Shown: piece after piece, positions 1 to 5,530 of the stretch
Numbering within the stretch: the first letter of the stretch is position 1
Layout of the letters: each line of letters opens with the position of its first letter
Source of the DNA: an uncultured Enterococcus sp.
GTDB taxonomy: Bacteria; Bacillota; Bacilli; Lactobacillales; Enterococcaceae
Assembly (NCBI GenBank): GCA_946409145.1
Contig: CAMJVA010000111.1
Span: 1 to 5,530 of the forward strand
Direction of reading: 5' to 3'
DNA length: 5,530 nucleotides
Made by a program: the position numbers and the translations under genes
Notes under the pieces: generated by a model
Databases searched by the model: none
Told to the model about the DNA's origin: nothing
The model's input: the letters and a program-made list of their open reading frames with translations, nothing else

Positions 1-22
1 CTTTTTTCTCAACCTCTAATTT

Positions 23-1315
23 TTATTGGTTCCAAGCAGCATCTAATTGAGCTTGAGAATCTTCAAGGACTTTTTTAACGTCTTGAGAAGGATCAGAGAA
101 AACTTTTTCCATAATTGTTCTAATTTCGTTATAAGCAGGGTCAGCATTTTCAACTACTGGAATAGCAAATAAATCTTTAGTAGCGTCTTCTAAAATAGCT
201 GGAGTTTTAATTGTTTCAGAGTTTTTGTAGTCATCTGAATCAATAACAGAATCTAGAATAGGCATGTAACCAGTTTGGTTAGCCCAGTATAATTGAACAT
301 CTGGTGTAGCTAAATATTTCATGAATAGGAAAGCAGCTGTTTTTTCGTCTCCAGTTGCAGAATCGAACATGTAAACGTCTGTTCCTTGTTGAATATTTTT
401 CTTGTCAGGTCTTGGTGCAACACCGTATTCAAATTTACCTTCAGTATCTTTAGCCACATAGCCTTCACCAGCCATTGAACCGATGAATGTTGCTACTTGA
501 CTGTTAGCGAAAGGACCAGATAAGTATTTATCAGAACCAGCAATTCTGAAGTAGCCTTCTTTAATTCCTTCGTTGTAATAGTTAACAAGATCAACAGAAT
601 CTTTATCTGTTAATTTAAGGTCTTTAGTAAGTTCAACGCCTTTGTTTTCCATACCAATAGCATAGTAGTTATTTAAGGAATCAAATCCGCCACCTACAAC
701 AGTGTGGTTAGATTTTTCCCAAATTGTTTTACATGCTTCTTTATATTCTTCCATAGTAGTTGGTACTTCAACGCCGTATTCATCAAACATATCTTTGTTG
801 TAAACTAAAACTTCAGTAGATTTGTTGAAAGGAATACCATATTGTGTTCCTTCAATTTCAGCTCCTGCAAGTAAGCTATCTTTGATTTTTTCTTGGTCGC
901 CCCAACCAATTGTTTCATCTTCCATATAAGGAGTTAGATCAACTAACATATTGTCTTTGGCTGCACCGTATAACCAACCAGGATAGGCTTGTGAAATAGT
1001 TGGTAGATCATCTGGTGAAGGTAGAGTAGAGTTAATTTTTGCTTGTAAATCAGAGTAAGAAGATTGGTTTTGTAATTCAATTTTGATATTAGAATTTTCT
1101 TTCATAAAATCATCAGCGATTTTAGTTAATGCTTCTTCTTGTACACCATTCATTGCGTGCCAGAAAGTAACAGTGGTATCTTTTTTAACTTCTGTGACGA
1201 TTTTATCTGAGTCTCCATCAGATTTTTTGCCAGAGTCTTTACTATTGCCACATGCAGCAAGAGTTAAAACTGAAGCAGTTGCTAACATTGCTGTTGCCCA
1301 TTTTTTGAACTTCAT
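23..1315 (-). CDS. ugpB: UgpB-like extracellular solute-binding lipoprotein of an ABC importer
   Basis: This is the substrate-capturing component of the ABC importer encoded upstream, anchored on the outer face of the membrane. From the ATG at 1315 the protein has 430 residues. It starts with a basic n-region (KFKK) and a hydrophobic stretch, followed by the lipobox LAAC with Cys22 as the lipidated residue, then a Ser/Asp/Lys/Gly-rich linker to about residue 46. The mature part looks like family 1 (CUT1) binding proteins and resembles E. coli UgpB from memory: FWHAM at 51-55, PFNKST followed by VLVYNKD at 162-175, IGSMAG near 278-283, YGVAPRP at 297-303, TGYMPI at 348-353 and an IR pair at 398-399. 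An in-frame TTG at 1330 is rejected as the start, because a strong AGGAG (1323-1327) sits 7 nt before the ATG. It is the last gene of the visible operon, and its SD begins on the last base of the hydrolase stop codon. Ligand is not proven: glycerol 3-phosphate, a glycerophosphodiester or a sugar are all possible. Confidence 0.9.
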   Translation of the reverse strand: MKFKKWATAMLATASVLTLAACGNSKDSGKKSDGDSDKIVTEVKKDTTVTFWHAMNGVQEEALTKIADDFMKENSNIKIELQNQSSYSDLQAKINSTLPSPDDLPTISQAYPGWLYGAAKDNMLVDLTPYMEDETIGWGDQEKIKDSLLAGAEIEGTQYGIPFNKSTEVLVYNKDMFDEYGVEVPTTMEEYKEACKTIWEKSNHTVVGGGFDSLNNYYAIGMENKGVELTKDLKLTDKDSVDLVNYYNEGIKEGYFRIAGSDKYLSGPFANSQVATFIGSMAGEGYVAKDTEGKFEYGVAPRPDKKNIQQGTDVYMFDSATGDEKTAAFLFMKYLATPDVQLYWANQTGYMPILDSVIDSDDYKNSETIKTPAILEDATKDLFAIPVVENADPAYNEIRTIMEKVFSDPSQDVKKVLEDSQAQLDAAWNQ

Positions 1316-1319
1316 TTTC

Positions 1320-1327
1320 TCTCTCCT
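1320..1327 (-). promoter_or_regulatory. Strong Shine-Dalgarno of the binding-protein gene, coupled to the upstream stop
   Basis: The minus strand reads TGAGGAGAGAGAAAATG, so the hydrolase stop TGA (1327-1329) contributes the first base of the AGGAG core, which lies 7 nt before the ATG at 1315. It decides the start in favour of ATG over the in-frame TTG at 1330. It is the closest match to consensus among the ribosome binding sites in this operon. That fits a need for more binding protein than permease, and the arrangement implies translational coupling or reinitiation. Confidence 0.85.
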
Positions 1328-2598
1328 CAAAAATATATTTTTTGCCCGCGAACAGGCAGTATTCTATTTCCATAAGGATTCTCCAAAAGTTCTGGATGCA
1401 AGGTATGGATTGGAACCAATAATTTAGGCTCGATTGCTGTAATGATTTTTTTTAAATCTTCTGGTACAGCGTGTCCCGAGCAAGACATGGGAAGAAATTG
1501 AATCTGCCGTTTCTTTAGATCAGCTAAAAAAAGAGCATAAGCTGGATCAAAGTCTCCTAAAGGTTCTGCATCAGAATGAATGTAGATTGTTTCAGGAGGC
1601 AGATCAGAAAAATTAGTAACTTGCCAGAAATATTTTTCAGGCTCGTTCAATAAACTATCATAGGAGATTTCATAACTTGGGTCAAGACCTTGTTGCGTTT
1701 TTTCCCCAGGTAAATAGTAGTAATGTTCGTCTTTTTGGAATAATTCTTTTAATAAAGCAGCAGTTTCACTGTTAAAGACTGTTAGACGAGGGGATACTTC
1801 GCTGAAACCAAGAAATCTTTTTGGATTGGCTTTATAACCATTAAAGACCAACATATTTTTAGGATGTTCCTTTATAACTTCTTTTAAGGCTTCTTGCAGT
1901 TCTTTTTCAGAATAATAGACCCCAGGTTTTTCCTTTTCAGCTAAAAAGCTAATGGAAACACCTTCCATCATTAAGCAGTCTGTTTGGTAAGCTTTTTGAC
2001 AAAAATTCAAAGTATCCTCTGGGTCAAATCCGTGAAGACGTAAATCACCTGTATAAGCCAGTTGACAAGTTGGCGTGGTAATAATTAAGCCACTTGCTCC
2101 ATAAGCATCATGATCTACTGGAATCATGGTGACTTTAATCTCTCCGATAGTTAATTCTTCTTCAGGATTTAAACTAATTATTTCCCGGGTCCCTTTAACA
2201 AATGGGGAAGGGAGTAAAAAGGTCTCATTTTTATTGAGCAATTGGAGAATTTTTTTTGTTCCTTCCAGAGTATATAAAGGAATATCTGGGGACAAATAAT
2301 TAATCATTTTCGTGTGATCTAAGTGAGCATGAGATAAAAAGACTGCTGAATGCTGAAAATGATCTTCAGCTACATTTTTTTCTAACAGTCTTTTATCATA
2401 AACATTGTCTAAATCAGGAACTAAACGATACTCAAGTAAGGTGTCTAAATGTTCATTAGGTAAAGGGATTTCAGGACGAAATTCCGTCCCGAAATCAAAG
2501 AAAATATGACTATCTTTAAAACTGACTTCAATGACAGTACCGCCAATGGTTAAAATACCGCTGTGAAAGGTGACGGTAGTTTTATCCTTTAATACCAT
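1327..2598 (-). CDS. Beta-CASP metallo-beta-lactamase-fold hydrolase (RNase J-like, probable phosphodiesterase)
   Basis: This is a 423-residue soluble protein with no signal peptide or membrane segment, so it should act in the cytoplasm. The N-terminal MBL domain opens with the TFHSGILTIGGTVIEV strand pair and Asp35 in FDFG (motif I). The metal-binding motif SHAHLDH follows at 89-95 (His90, His92, Asp94, His95; motif II), then His163 in PVDHDAYGASG (motif III) and Asp185 in YTGDLRLHG (motif IV). Features of the beta-CASP subclass are visible: an acidic residue Glu212 in LMMEG (motif A), His376 in SGHA (motif B) and His398 in PIHTLHPE (motif C), with the cap inserted at roughly 205-370. The protein ends about 25 residues after motif C, so it lacks the C-terminal domain of RNase J, which is about 550 residues. 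All expected catalytic ligands appear intact. Known relatives cleave phosphodiester bonds in RNA or DNA. Its place between permease and binding-protein genes of an importer suggests it hydrolyses an imported molecule, which is inference. The ATG at 2598 overlaps the upstream permease gene by 17 nt. Confidence 0.88.
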   Translation of the reverse strand: MVLKDKTTVTFHSGILTIGGTVIEVSFKDSHIFFDFGTEFRPEIPLPNEHLDTLLEYRLVPDLDNVYDKRLLEKNVAEDHFQHSAVFLSHAHLDHTKMINYLSPDIPLYTLEGTKKILQLLNKNETFLLPSPFVKGTREIISLNPEEELTIGEIKVTMIPVDHDAYGASGLIITTPTCQLAYTGDLRLHGFDPEDTLNFCQKAYQTDCLMMEGVSISFLAEKEKPGVYYSEKELQEALKEVIKEHPKNMLVFNGYKANPKRFLGFSEVSPRLTVFNSETAALLKELFQKDEHYYYLPGEKTQQGLDPSYEISYDSLLNEPEKYFWQVTNFSDLPPETIYIHSDAEPLGDFDPAYALFLADLKKRQIQFLPMSCSGHAVPEDLKKIITAIEPKLLVPIHTLHPELLENPYGNRILPVRGQKIYF

Positions 2599-3400
2599 CT
2601 TTTGCCACCCCGCGAATAATTTCTTTTCTAAAAATTAAGTACACGATTAAAATAGGAATAACTGTTAAAGTAGCTGCAGCCAGTTGCAAATGAATATCAG
2701 ATCCTGCTTCTGTAGCAAAGGCAGATAATCCATTATTTAACAGACGATATTTCTTTTCGTTGGTCACAAGTAATGGCCATAAAAAAGAGTTCCAGCTAGA
2801 AATAAACGTTAAAATTCCCACAGTGGTTAACGCAGGTTTTGACATTGGAATTAAAATTTTCCAAATATATTCTAAATCACTGGCTCCATCAATTTTGGCT
2901 GCTTTATAAAAAGTAGATGAAATACCTTTTAAGTAAGTATTTAAATAATAAATATAAAAAATACTTGTTAAAAAGGGAATAATCAAAGCTGTGTAAGAAT
3001 TTAACAAACCTAAACGAGAAATAGTGTTGTAGTTAGTAAAAATAATGGATTCATAAGGCACCATTAATAAAGAAATCATAATCATTAAAACGACATTTTT
3101 AAATTTAAATTGTAAGCTAGTTAAAGCAAAAGCTGCTAAAGTAGACGTAATTAAGGTAGCAAAAGTCGTTACAGCAGAAACAAAAATAGTATTAATGAAA
3201 TATTGTAAGAATGGTGATTTCTTAAAGACTTCCACGAAGTTTACCCATTGAAAATCTTTTGGAATCATCGTTGGCGGAATAGCAGTGGCTTCACTATAGG
3301 TCATTAGTCCAGCTAAAACCATGTAAACAAAAGGGAAGAGGGTGATAATTGCTAAAAGAATTAAAAAAACATACGAAATAATGGTAACTACTTTTTTCAT
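2582..3400 (-). CDS. ugpE: ABC importer inner-membrane permease, UgpE/MalG type
   Basis: This is one of the two membrane subunits that form the translocation channel. The 272-residue protein has the length and layout of the shorter CUT1 permease. It starts with a positively charged MKK and a first membrane helix at about 4-31. A periplasm-facing-type loop follows, containing the IPPTMIPKDFQWVNFVEVF segment typical of the family, and then helices at about 68-95, 102-122, 136-154, 189-210 and 240-258. The cytoplasmic EAA loop that docks on the ATPase is clear at about 165-185 (YKAAKIDGAS, then IWKILIPMSKPAL). The ATG at 3400 is preceded by AGGGGA at 3407-3412. It lies 2 nt after the UgpA-like gene stop, and its 3' end overlaps the hydrolase gene by 17 nt. 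Substrate cannot be read from the sequence; the ugp name reflects family resemblance. Confidence 0.9.
   Translation of the reverse strand: MKKVVTIISYVFLILLAIITLFPFVYMVLAGLMTYSEATAIPPTMIPKDFQWVNFVEVFKKSPFLQYFINTIFVSAVTTFATLITSTLAAFALTSLQFKFKNVVLMIMISLLMVPYESIIFTNYNTISRLGLLNSYTALIIPFLTSIFYIYYLNTYLKGISSTFYKAAKIDGASDLEYIWKILIPMSKPALTTVGILTFISSWNSFLWPLLVTNEKKYRLLNNGLSAFATEAGSDIHLQLAAATLTVIPILIVYLIFRKEIIRGVAKDGIKG
2605..2611 (-). promoter_or_regulatory. Shine-Dalgarno of the hydrolase gene, inside the permease gene
   Basis: The minus strand reads GGGGTGG and then 6 nt to the ATG at 2598. The site lies within the last codons of the UgpE-like permease gene, whose stop (2582-2584) lies beyond the hydrolase start. 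The overlap supports translation of the hydrolase with the transporter rather than as an independent unit. Confidence 0.6.
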
Positions 3401-3402
3401 AA

Positions 3403-4284
3403 TTATTCCCCTACTTTCTTCATGATTTTATTTTGAATAAAGGTGATGACTAAAATAACTAAGAATAAAATCACCGTTGCTGCCATGGCCACACCGGGAC
3501 GTCCGGCAATATGGAATTTATCATAAATATAGTACACAGCAGTAATGGCACTTTTAGCAAGACCCGCTTGTCCTCCAAATAATGCATACACTTGTGTATA
3601 CACTTTAAAGGAAGAAATTACGTTTACTAAAAGCAAGAAAGTAATGGTTGGAATAAGTTCTGGGAAAGTAATTCTTCTAAAAATTTCCCAGTTTGAAGCC
3701 CCAAACATTTTCGCAATTTTAAAATGTTCTGGGTCAATATTTCTAAAACCAGCGAGTAAAATAATAATATTAAACGCCAAGCTCGTCCAAATACCAAAAA
3801 TAATTAAGGTAGTCATGGACATGTTCACATTATCTAACCAGTTCACTGCAGGAATACCGAAAAATCCTAAAATGTAGTTAATAATCCCGTATGAACCATT
3901 AAAGAAGTAACGAAACACAATCCCAATGGCAATGGTACTGGTGACATAAGGCATGAAAAAGATAGTTTCAAAAAAGCTTTTGTGTTTCACTTTTTCAAAA
4001 ATAATCCAAGAAATTAATAAAGAAATAATTAAGGCAATTGGCACCACTGTAAAAGCAAAAAGAGCGGTGTTACCCATAGCTTTATAAAAGTAAGGGTCAC
4101 TTAGGACTTGCTTGTAATTATCAATTCCAGCAAAACTAAGGTTAATTAGACTACCCTTTTGAAAAGATAAAAATAAGGAACGGAATAAAGGGTAAATGCT
4201 GAAAACTACAATCACTAAAAGAGCAGGTAGTAAAAAGATCCAGGCTTTAGGTTGGTTCTCTGGATTATAATTTTTTTTGAACAT
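3403..4284 (-). CDS. ugpA: ABC importer inner-membrane permease, UgpA/MalF type
   Basis: This is the partner permease subunit, 293 residues long. It opens with a short cytoplasmic tail and helix 1 at about 14-41 (WIFLLPALLVIVVFSIYPL, typical of the UgpA/LacF branch). Then come the FAGIDNYKQVLSDPYF loop at 51-66 and helices at about 70-96, 104-127, 155-180, 210-232 and 262-286. The EAA loop spans about 186-208 (PEHFKIAKMFGAS, then FRRITFPELIP). It keeps the conserved Gly195 and the trailing I..P, but has Phe-Lys-Ile-Ala where many relatives have an E-A-A core. The short length means the large periplasmic loop of E. coli MalF is absent, as usual for Ugp-type permeases. The start overlaps the ATPase stop by one base (TAATG). 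A GGGGAG-type SD (4296-4301) lies about 11 nt upstream, so translational coupling is likely. Confidence 0.9.
   Translation of the reverse strand: MFKKNYNPENQPKAWIFLLPALLVIVVFSIYPLFRSLFLSFQKGSLINLSFAGIDNYKQVLSDPYFYKAMGNTALFAFTVVPIALIISLLISWIIFEKVKHKSFFETIFFMPYVTSTIAIGIVFRYFFNGSYGIINYILGFFGIPAVNWLDNVNMSMTTLIIFGIWTSLAFNIIILLAGFRNIDPEHFKIAKMFGASNWEIFRRITFPELIPTITFLLLVNVISSFKVYTQVYALFGGQAGLAKSAITAVYYIYDKFHIAGRPGVAMAATVILFLVILVITFIQNKIMKKVGE
3407..3412 (-). promoter_or_regulatory. Shine-Dalgarno of the UgpE-like permease gene
   Basis: AGGGGA on the minus strand lies 6 nt before the ATG at 3400 and within the final codons of the UgpA-like gene. Together with the 2-nt gap between the stop and start codons, it supports coupled translation of the two permease subunits. 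Confidence 0.6.
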
Positions 4285-5357
4285 TAGTAAATTCGCTCCC
4301 CACTTTCCTTGAAAATGAAGGCTTTTTCATAAGCAAGTTCAAAGTTTAAATGGGCGCCTTCGTTAATGACGTTTTCAACTTTTACAATGGATTTCAAATG
4401 TTGACTACCAACATCAAATTTTAAAATTCTTTCCCGACCGATTAATTCAACCCCGTCAACATCGGCTGAGAAATCTCCAGTGCTATCTGTTGGAATCACA
4501 TCTTCTGGACGAATTCCTAAGAAATAATTGCCTTCAGGGAAAGTATCTTTAAAACGATCTTTAGCAAAATTTTCTACAGGGACGCTGAAAGTTTCGTAAT
4601 GAACCTGACCGTCTTTCACTTCTACTGGTAAAATATTAATAATTGGATTGCCAATAAATTGTGCTACAAAAAGGTTATTTGGTTCAAGGTAAAGATTTTG
4701 TGGGTCATCATTTTGTTGAATGACACCTTCATTTAACAGAATAATTTTATCAGAAATAGATAAAGCTTCTTCTTGGTCATGAGTAACAAAAATAGTGGTA
4801 ATGCCCACTTCTTTTACTAAACGCCGAATTTCTTCTCTAATTTTTAAGCGAAGACGAGCATCTAAGTTAGAAAGTGGTTCATCAAGAAGTAACACTTCAG
4901 GATTTTGTACAAGGGCTCTTGTAATAGCCACCCGTTGTTGTTGTCCACCAGATAAAGTACCTGGTTTTTTGTCCTTTAATTCTTCAATGTTTGTTAAAGC
5001 CATATACTTTTCAGCAATTTTTTGGGCTTCATCTTTGGAGATTTTTTTAGCCCCAACGGTTAAGGGAAACATCACATTTTGTAAGACAGTCATGTGAGGA
5101 TAAAGGGCATAGTTTTGGAAGACAAAACCAATGTTACGATCTTTCGGTTCTGTTTTAACAACAGATTTTCCCGCAAAAGCAATATCACCGGATGTTGGTG
5201 TTAACAAGCCAGCGATTAAATTTAAAATGGTGGATTTCCCACACCCAGAAGGTCCTAAAAGACAAACTAGATCTCCTTTTTCAATACTGAAATCTACTGA
5301 TTTCAGCGCTTCAAAGCCATTTTCGTAGACTTTTTTTAGATTCGTTACTTCAATCAT
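4284..5357 (-). CDS. ugpC: ABC importer ATP-binding subunit, UgpC/MsmK/MalK class
   Basis: This is the cytoplasmic ATPase that powers the importer. From the ATG at 5357 it has 357 residues, normal for the class, and begins MIEVTNLKKVYENG as family members do. Walker A GPSGCGKST lies at 35-43, the Q-loop glutamine is Gln81 (VFQNYALYPHMTV), the ABC signature LSGGQ is at 135-139, Walker B LLLDE ends at Glu160, the D-loop is SNLDA at 163-167 and the H-loop histidine is His193 (VTHDQEEA). All catalytic elements are intact. After about 235 comes the C-terminal TOBE/regulatory region containing GIRPED at 281-286, the hallmark of the MalK/UgpC group. An in-frame TTG at 5399 would add 14 residues, but it lacks an SD and lies just after the predicted transcript start, so the ATG is preferred. 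It is the first gene of the operon. ATPases of this class can serve several importers, so specificity comes from the partner genes. Confidence 0.92.
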   Translation of the reverse strand: MIEVTNLKKVYENGFEALKSVDFSIEKGDLVCLLGPSGCGKSTILNLIAGLLTPTSGDIAFAGKSVVKTEPKDRNIGFVFQNYALYPHMTVLQNVMFPLTVGAKKISKDEAQKIAEKYMALTNIEELKDKKPGTLSGGQQQRVAITRALVQNPEVLLLDEPLSNLDARLRLKIREEIRRLVKEVGITTIFVTHDQEEALSISDKIILLNEGVIQQNDDPQNLYLEPNNLFVAQFIGNPIINILPVEVKDGQVHYETFSVPVENFAKDRFKDTFPEGNYFLGIRPEDVIPTDSTGDFSADVDGVELIGRERILKFDVGSQHLKSIVKVENVINEGAHLNFELAYEKAFIFKESGERIY

Positions 5358-5363
5358 ATGACA

Positions 5364-5367
5364 ACCC
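5364..5367 (-). promoter_or_regulatory. Weak Shine-Dalgarno of the ATPase gene
   Basis: GGGG on the minus strand lies 6 nt before the ATG at 5357 and can pair with the anti-SD through one G-U wobble. It is weaker than the site of the binding-protein gene. It supports the ATG over the TTG at 5399, which has no purine-rich site at SD distance. Confidence 0.45.
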
Positions 5368-5418
5368 CATATATAGTTTTTTTTACGAACATTCCCCAAA
5401 AGAAGTTCGCACGATTTT

Positions 5419-5424
5419 ATTATA
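5419..5424 (-). promoter_or_regulatory. Predicted -10 box of the importer operon
   Basis: The minus strand has a perfect TATAAT here, predicting transcription start near 5412 and a leader of about 55 nt before the ATPase ATG. The hexamer at 17-18 nt upstream (AGGAAA or TAGGAA) matches the TTGACA consensus at only about 3 of 6 positions. The promoter may therefore be weak or activator-dependent. The region is AT-rich, which lowers the weight of a single motif match. Confidence 0.55.
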
Positions 5425-5429
5425 GCTTA

Positions 5430-5451
5430 TAATAGGAAGAATTTCCTATTA
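5430..5451. promoter_or_regulatory. Putative operator: perfect 9-bp inverted repeat upstream of the operon -10
   Basis: The half-sites TAATAGGAA and TTCCTATTA are exact inverted repeats separated by the 4 nt GAAT. The centre lies about 28 nt upstream of the predicted transcription start of the importer operon, covering the -35 region and the spacer. This is the place a dimeric repressor would occupy, or an activator overlapping a poor -35. No T-run follows on either strand and the site is upstream of both genes, so it is not a terminator. The binding protein is unknown. Confidence 0.55.
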
Positions 5452-5509
5452 ATTTTTAATTTTAAAACAGCAAAAAATTCTCTTTAAAATTTAACTTTAA
5501 ACTTATAAT

Positions 5510-5516
5510 AAAGGAA
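5510..5516 (+). promoter_or_regulatory. Shine-Dalgarno of the divergent gene
   Basis: AAAGGAA on the plus strand lies 8 nt before the ATG at 5525. It is the main support for a real gene starting at the window edge. Confidence 0.6.
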
Positions 5517-5524
5517 CGTAAAAA

Positions 5525-5530
5525 ATGGAA
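5525..5530 (+). CDS. Start of a divergent gene, cut by the window edge
   Basis: Only ATG GAA (Met-Glu) is visible, preceded by an AAAGGAA ribosome binding site and an AT-rich upstream region. The product cannot be identified. A gene divergent from an importer operon that shares an operator-bearing intergenic region is often its transcription regulator, but that is inference from position alone. Confidence 0.5.

Larger units (their letters stand above)
5358..5524. other. Divergent intergenic regulatory region
   Basis: This 167-nt non-coding stretch separates the importer operon (minus strand) from a divergent gene starting at 5525 (plus strand). It contains the operon's TATAAT and the inverted repeat at 5430-5451, followed by a very AT-rich stretch (about 5450-5510) that would hold the plus-strand promoter. 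A weak plus-strand candidate is TTAAAA at 5462-5467, a 17-nt spacer and TAAAAT at 5485-5490. No catabolite-response element, riboswitch or terminator could be recognised in it. Confidence 0.6.

Noticed and set aside
1316..1330. N-terminal extension of the binding protein from a TTG at 1330
   Set aside because: The five extra codons are the SD sequence itself (AGGAGAGAG read as Arg-Arg-Glu). The ATG at 1315 is ideally spaced.
1083..1427. Plus-strand open frame of 114 codons
   Set aside because: It is antisense to the binding-protein and hydrolase genes, which have strong family motifs. It has no domain signal and looks like a shadow frame.
1327..2598. Calling the hydrolase RNase J itself
   Set aside because: It is more than 100 residues shorter than RNase J, ends soon after motif C and sits in a transporter operon. 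Only superfamily membership is supported.
3545..3877. Plus-strand open frame of 110 codons
   Set aside because: It lies entirely antisense to the UgpA-like permease gene, with no recognisable domain.
4795..5328. Two plus-strand open frames (4795-5097 and 5131-5328)
   Set aside because: Both are antisense to the highly conserved ATPase core, including the signature and Walker regions, and their sequences have no features of real proteins.
5358..5399. N-terminal extension of the ATPase from a TTG at 5399
   Set aside because: There is no SD before the TTG, the codon lies only about 13 nt after the predicted transcript start, and family proteins begin at the MIEVTNL-type strand.
5458..5491. Second inverted repeat (AATTTTAAA / TTTAAAATT, 16-nt loop)
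   Set aside because: The arms are made only of A and T in a very AT-rich stretch, so it is expected by chance and cannot be called an operator.
5504..5509. Plus-strand TATAAT as the -10 of the divergent gene
   Set aside because: Transcription would start around 5516, leaving the SD at 5510-5516 out of the transcript, and no -35 is found at proper spacing. It is probably a chance match in AT-rich DNA.

Overview
The window is AT-rich and reads as Gram-positive, most likely a member of the Lactobacillales such as Enterococcus or a relative. This rests on the A/T-ending codon use, the purine-rich Shine-Dalgarno sites, the LAAC-type lipobox on the solute-binding protein and the CUT1-type importer architecture. 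The genus assignment is inference; no marker gene is present.

Nearly all of the window is one tightly packed operon on the minus strand, transcribed from about 5412 toward 1. In order it encodes an ABC importer ATPase (UgpC/MsmK/MalK class), two inner permeases (UgpA-like and UgpE-like), a cytoplasmic metallo-beta-lactamase-fold hydrolase of the beta-CASP (RNase J/CPSF-73) superfamily, and a lipoprotein solute-binding protein (UgpB-like). The junctions are a 1-nt TAATG overlap, a 2-nt gap, a 17-nt overlap and a stop codon that abuts the next Shine-Dalgarno, so all five genes should be co-transcribed and probably translationally coupled. No terminator is visible in the 22 nt after the last stop codon, and a weak SD-like stretch there suggests the operon may continue outside the window.

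The region 5358-5524 is the only sizeable non-coding stretch. It lies between the operon and a divergent gene, of which only the start codon and one more codon are visible (ATG at 5525). It holds a perfect TATAAT for the operon and, just upstream of it, a perfect 9-bp inverted repeat (5430-5451) that looks like an operator. The divergent gene is a natural candidate for the regulator, but its identity cannot be seen.

Working model: the lipoprotein captures a polar, possibly phosphorylated, solute such as glycerol 3-phosphate, a glycerophosphodiester or a sugar. The two permeases and the ATPase import it. The beta-CASP hydrolase would act on the imported compound or a derivative in the cytoplasm. 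The unusual part is this hydrolase, from a superfamily best known for nucleic-acid processing, sitting inside a solute-import operon between permease and binding-protein genes.
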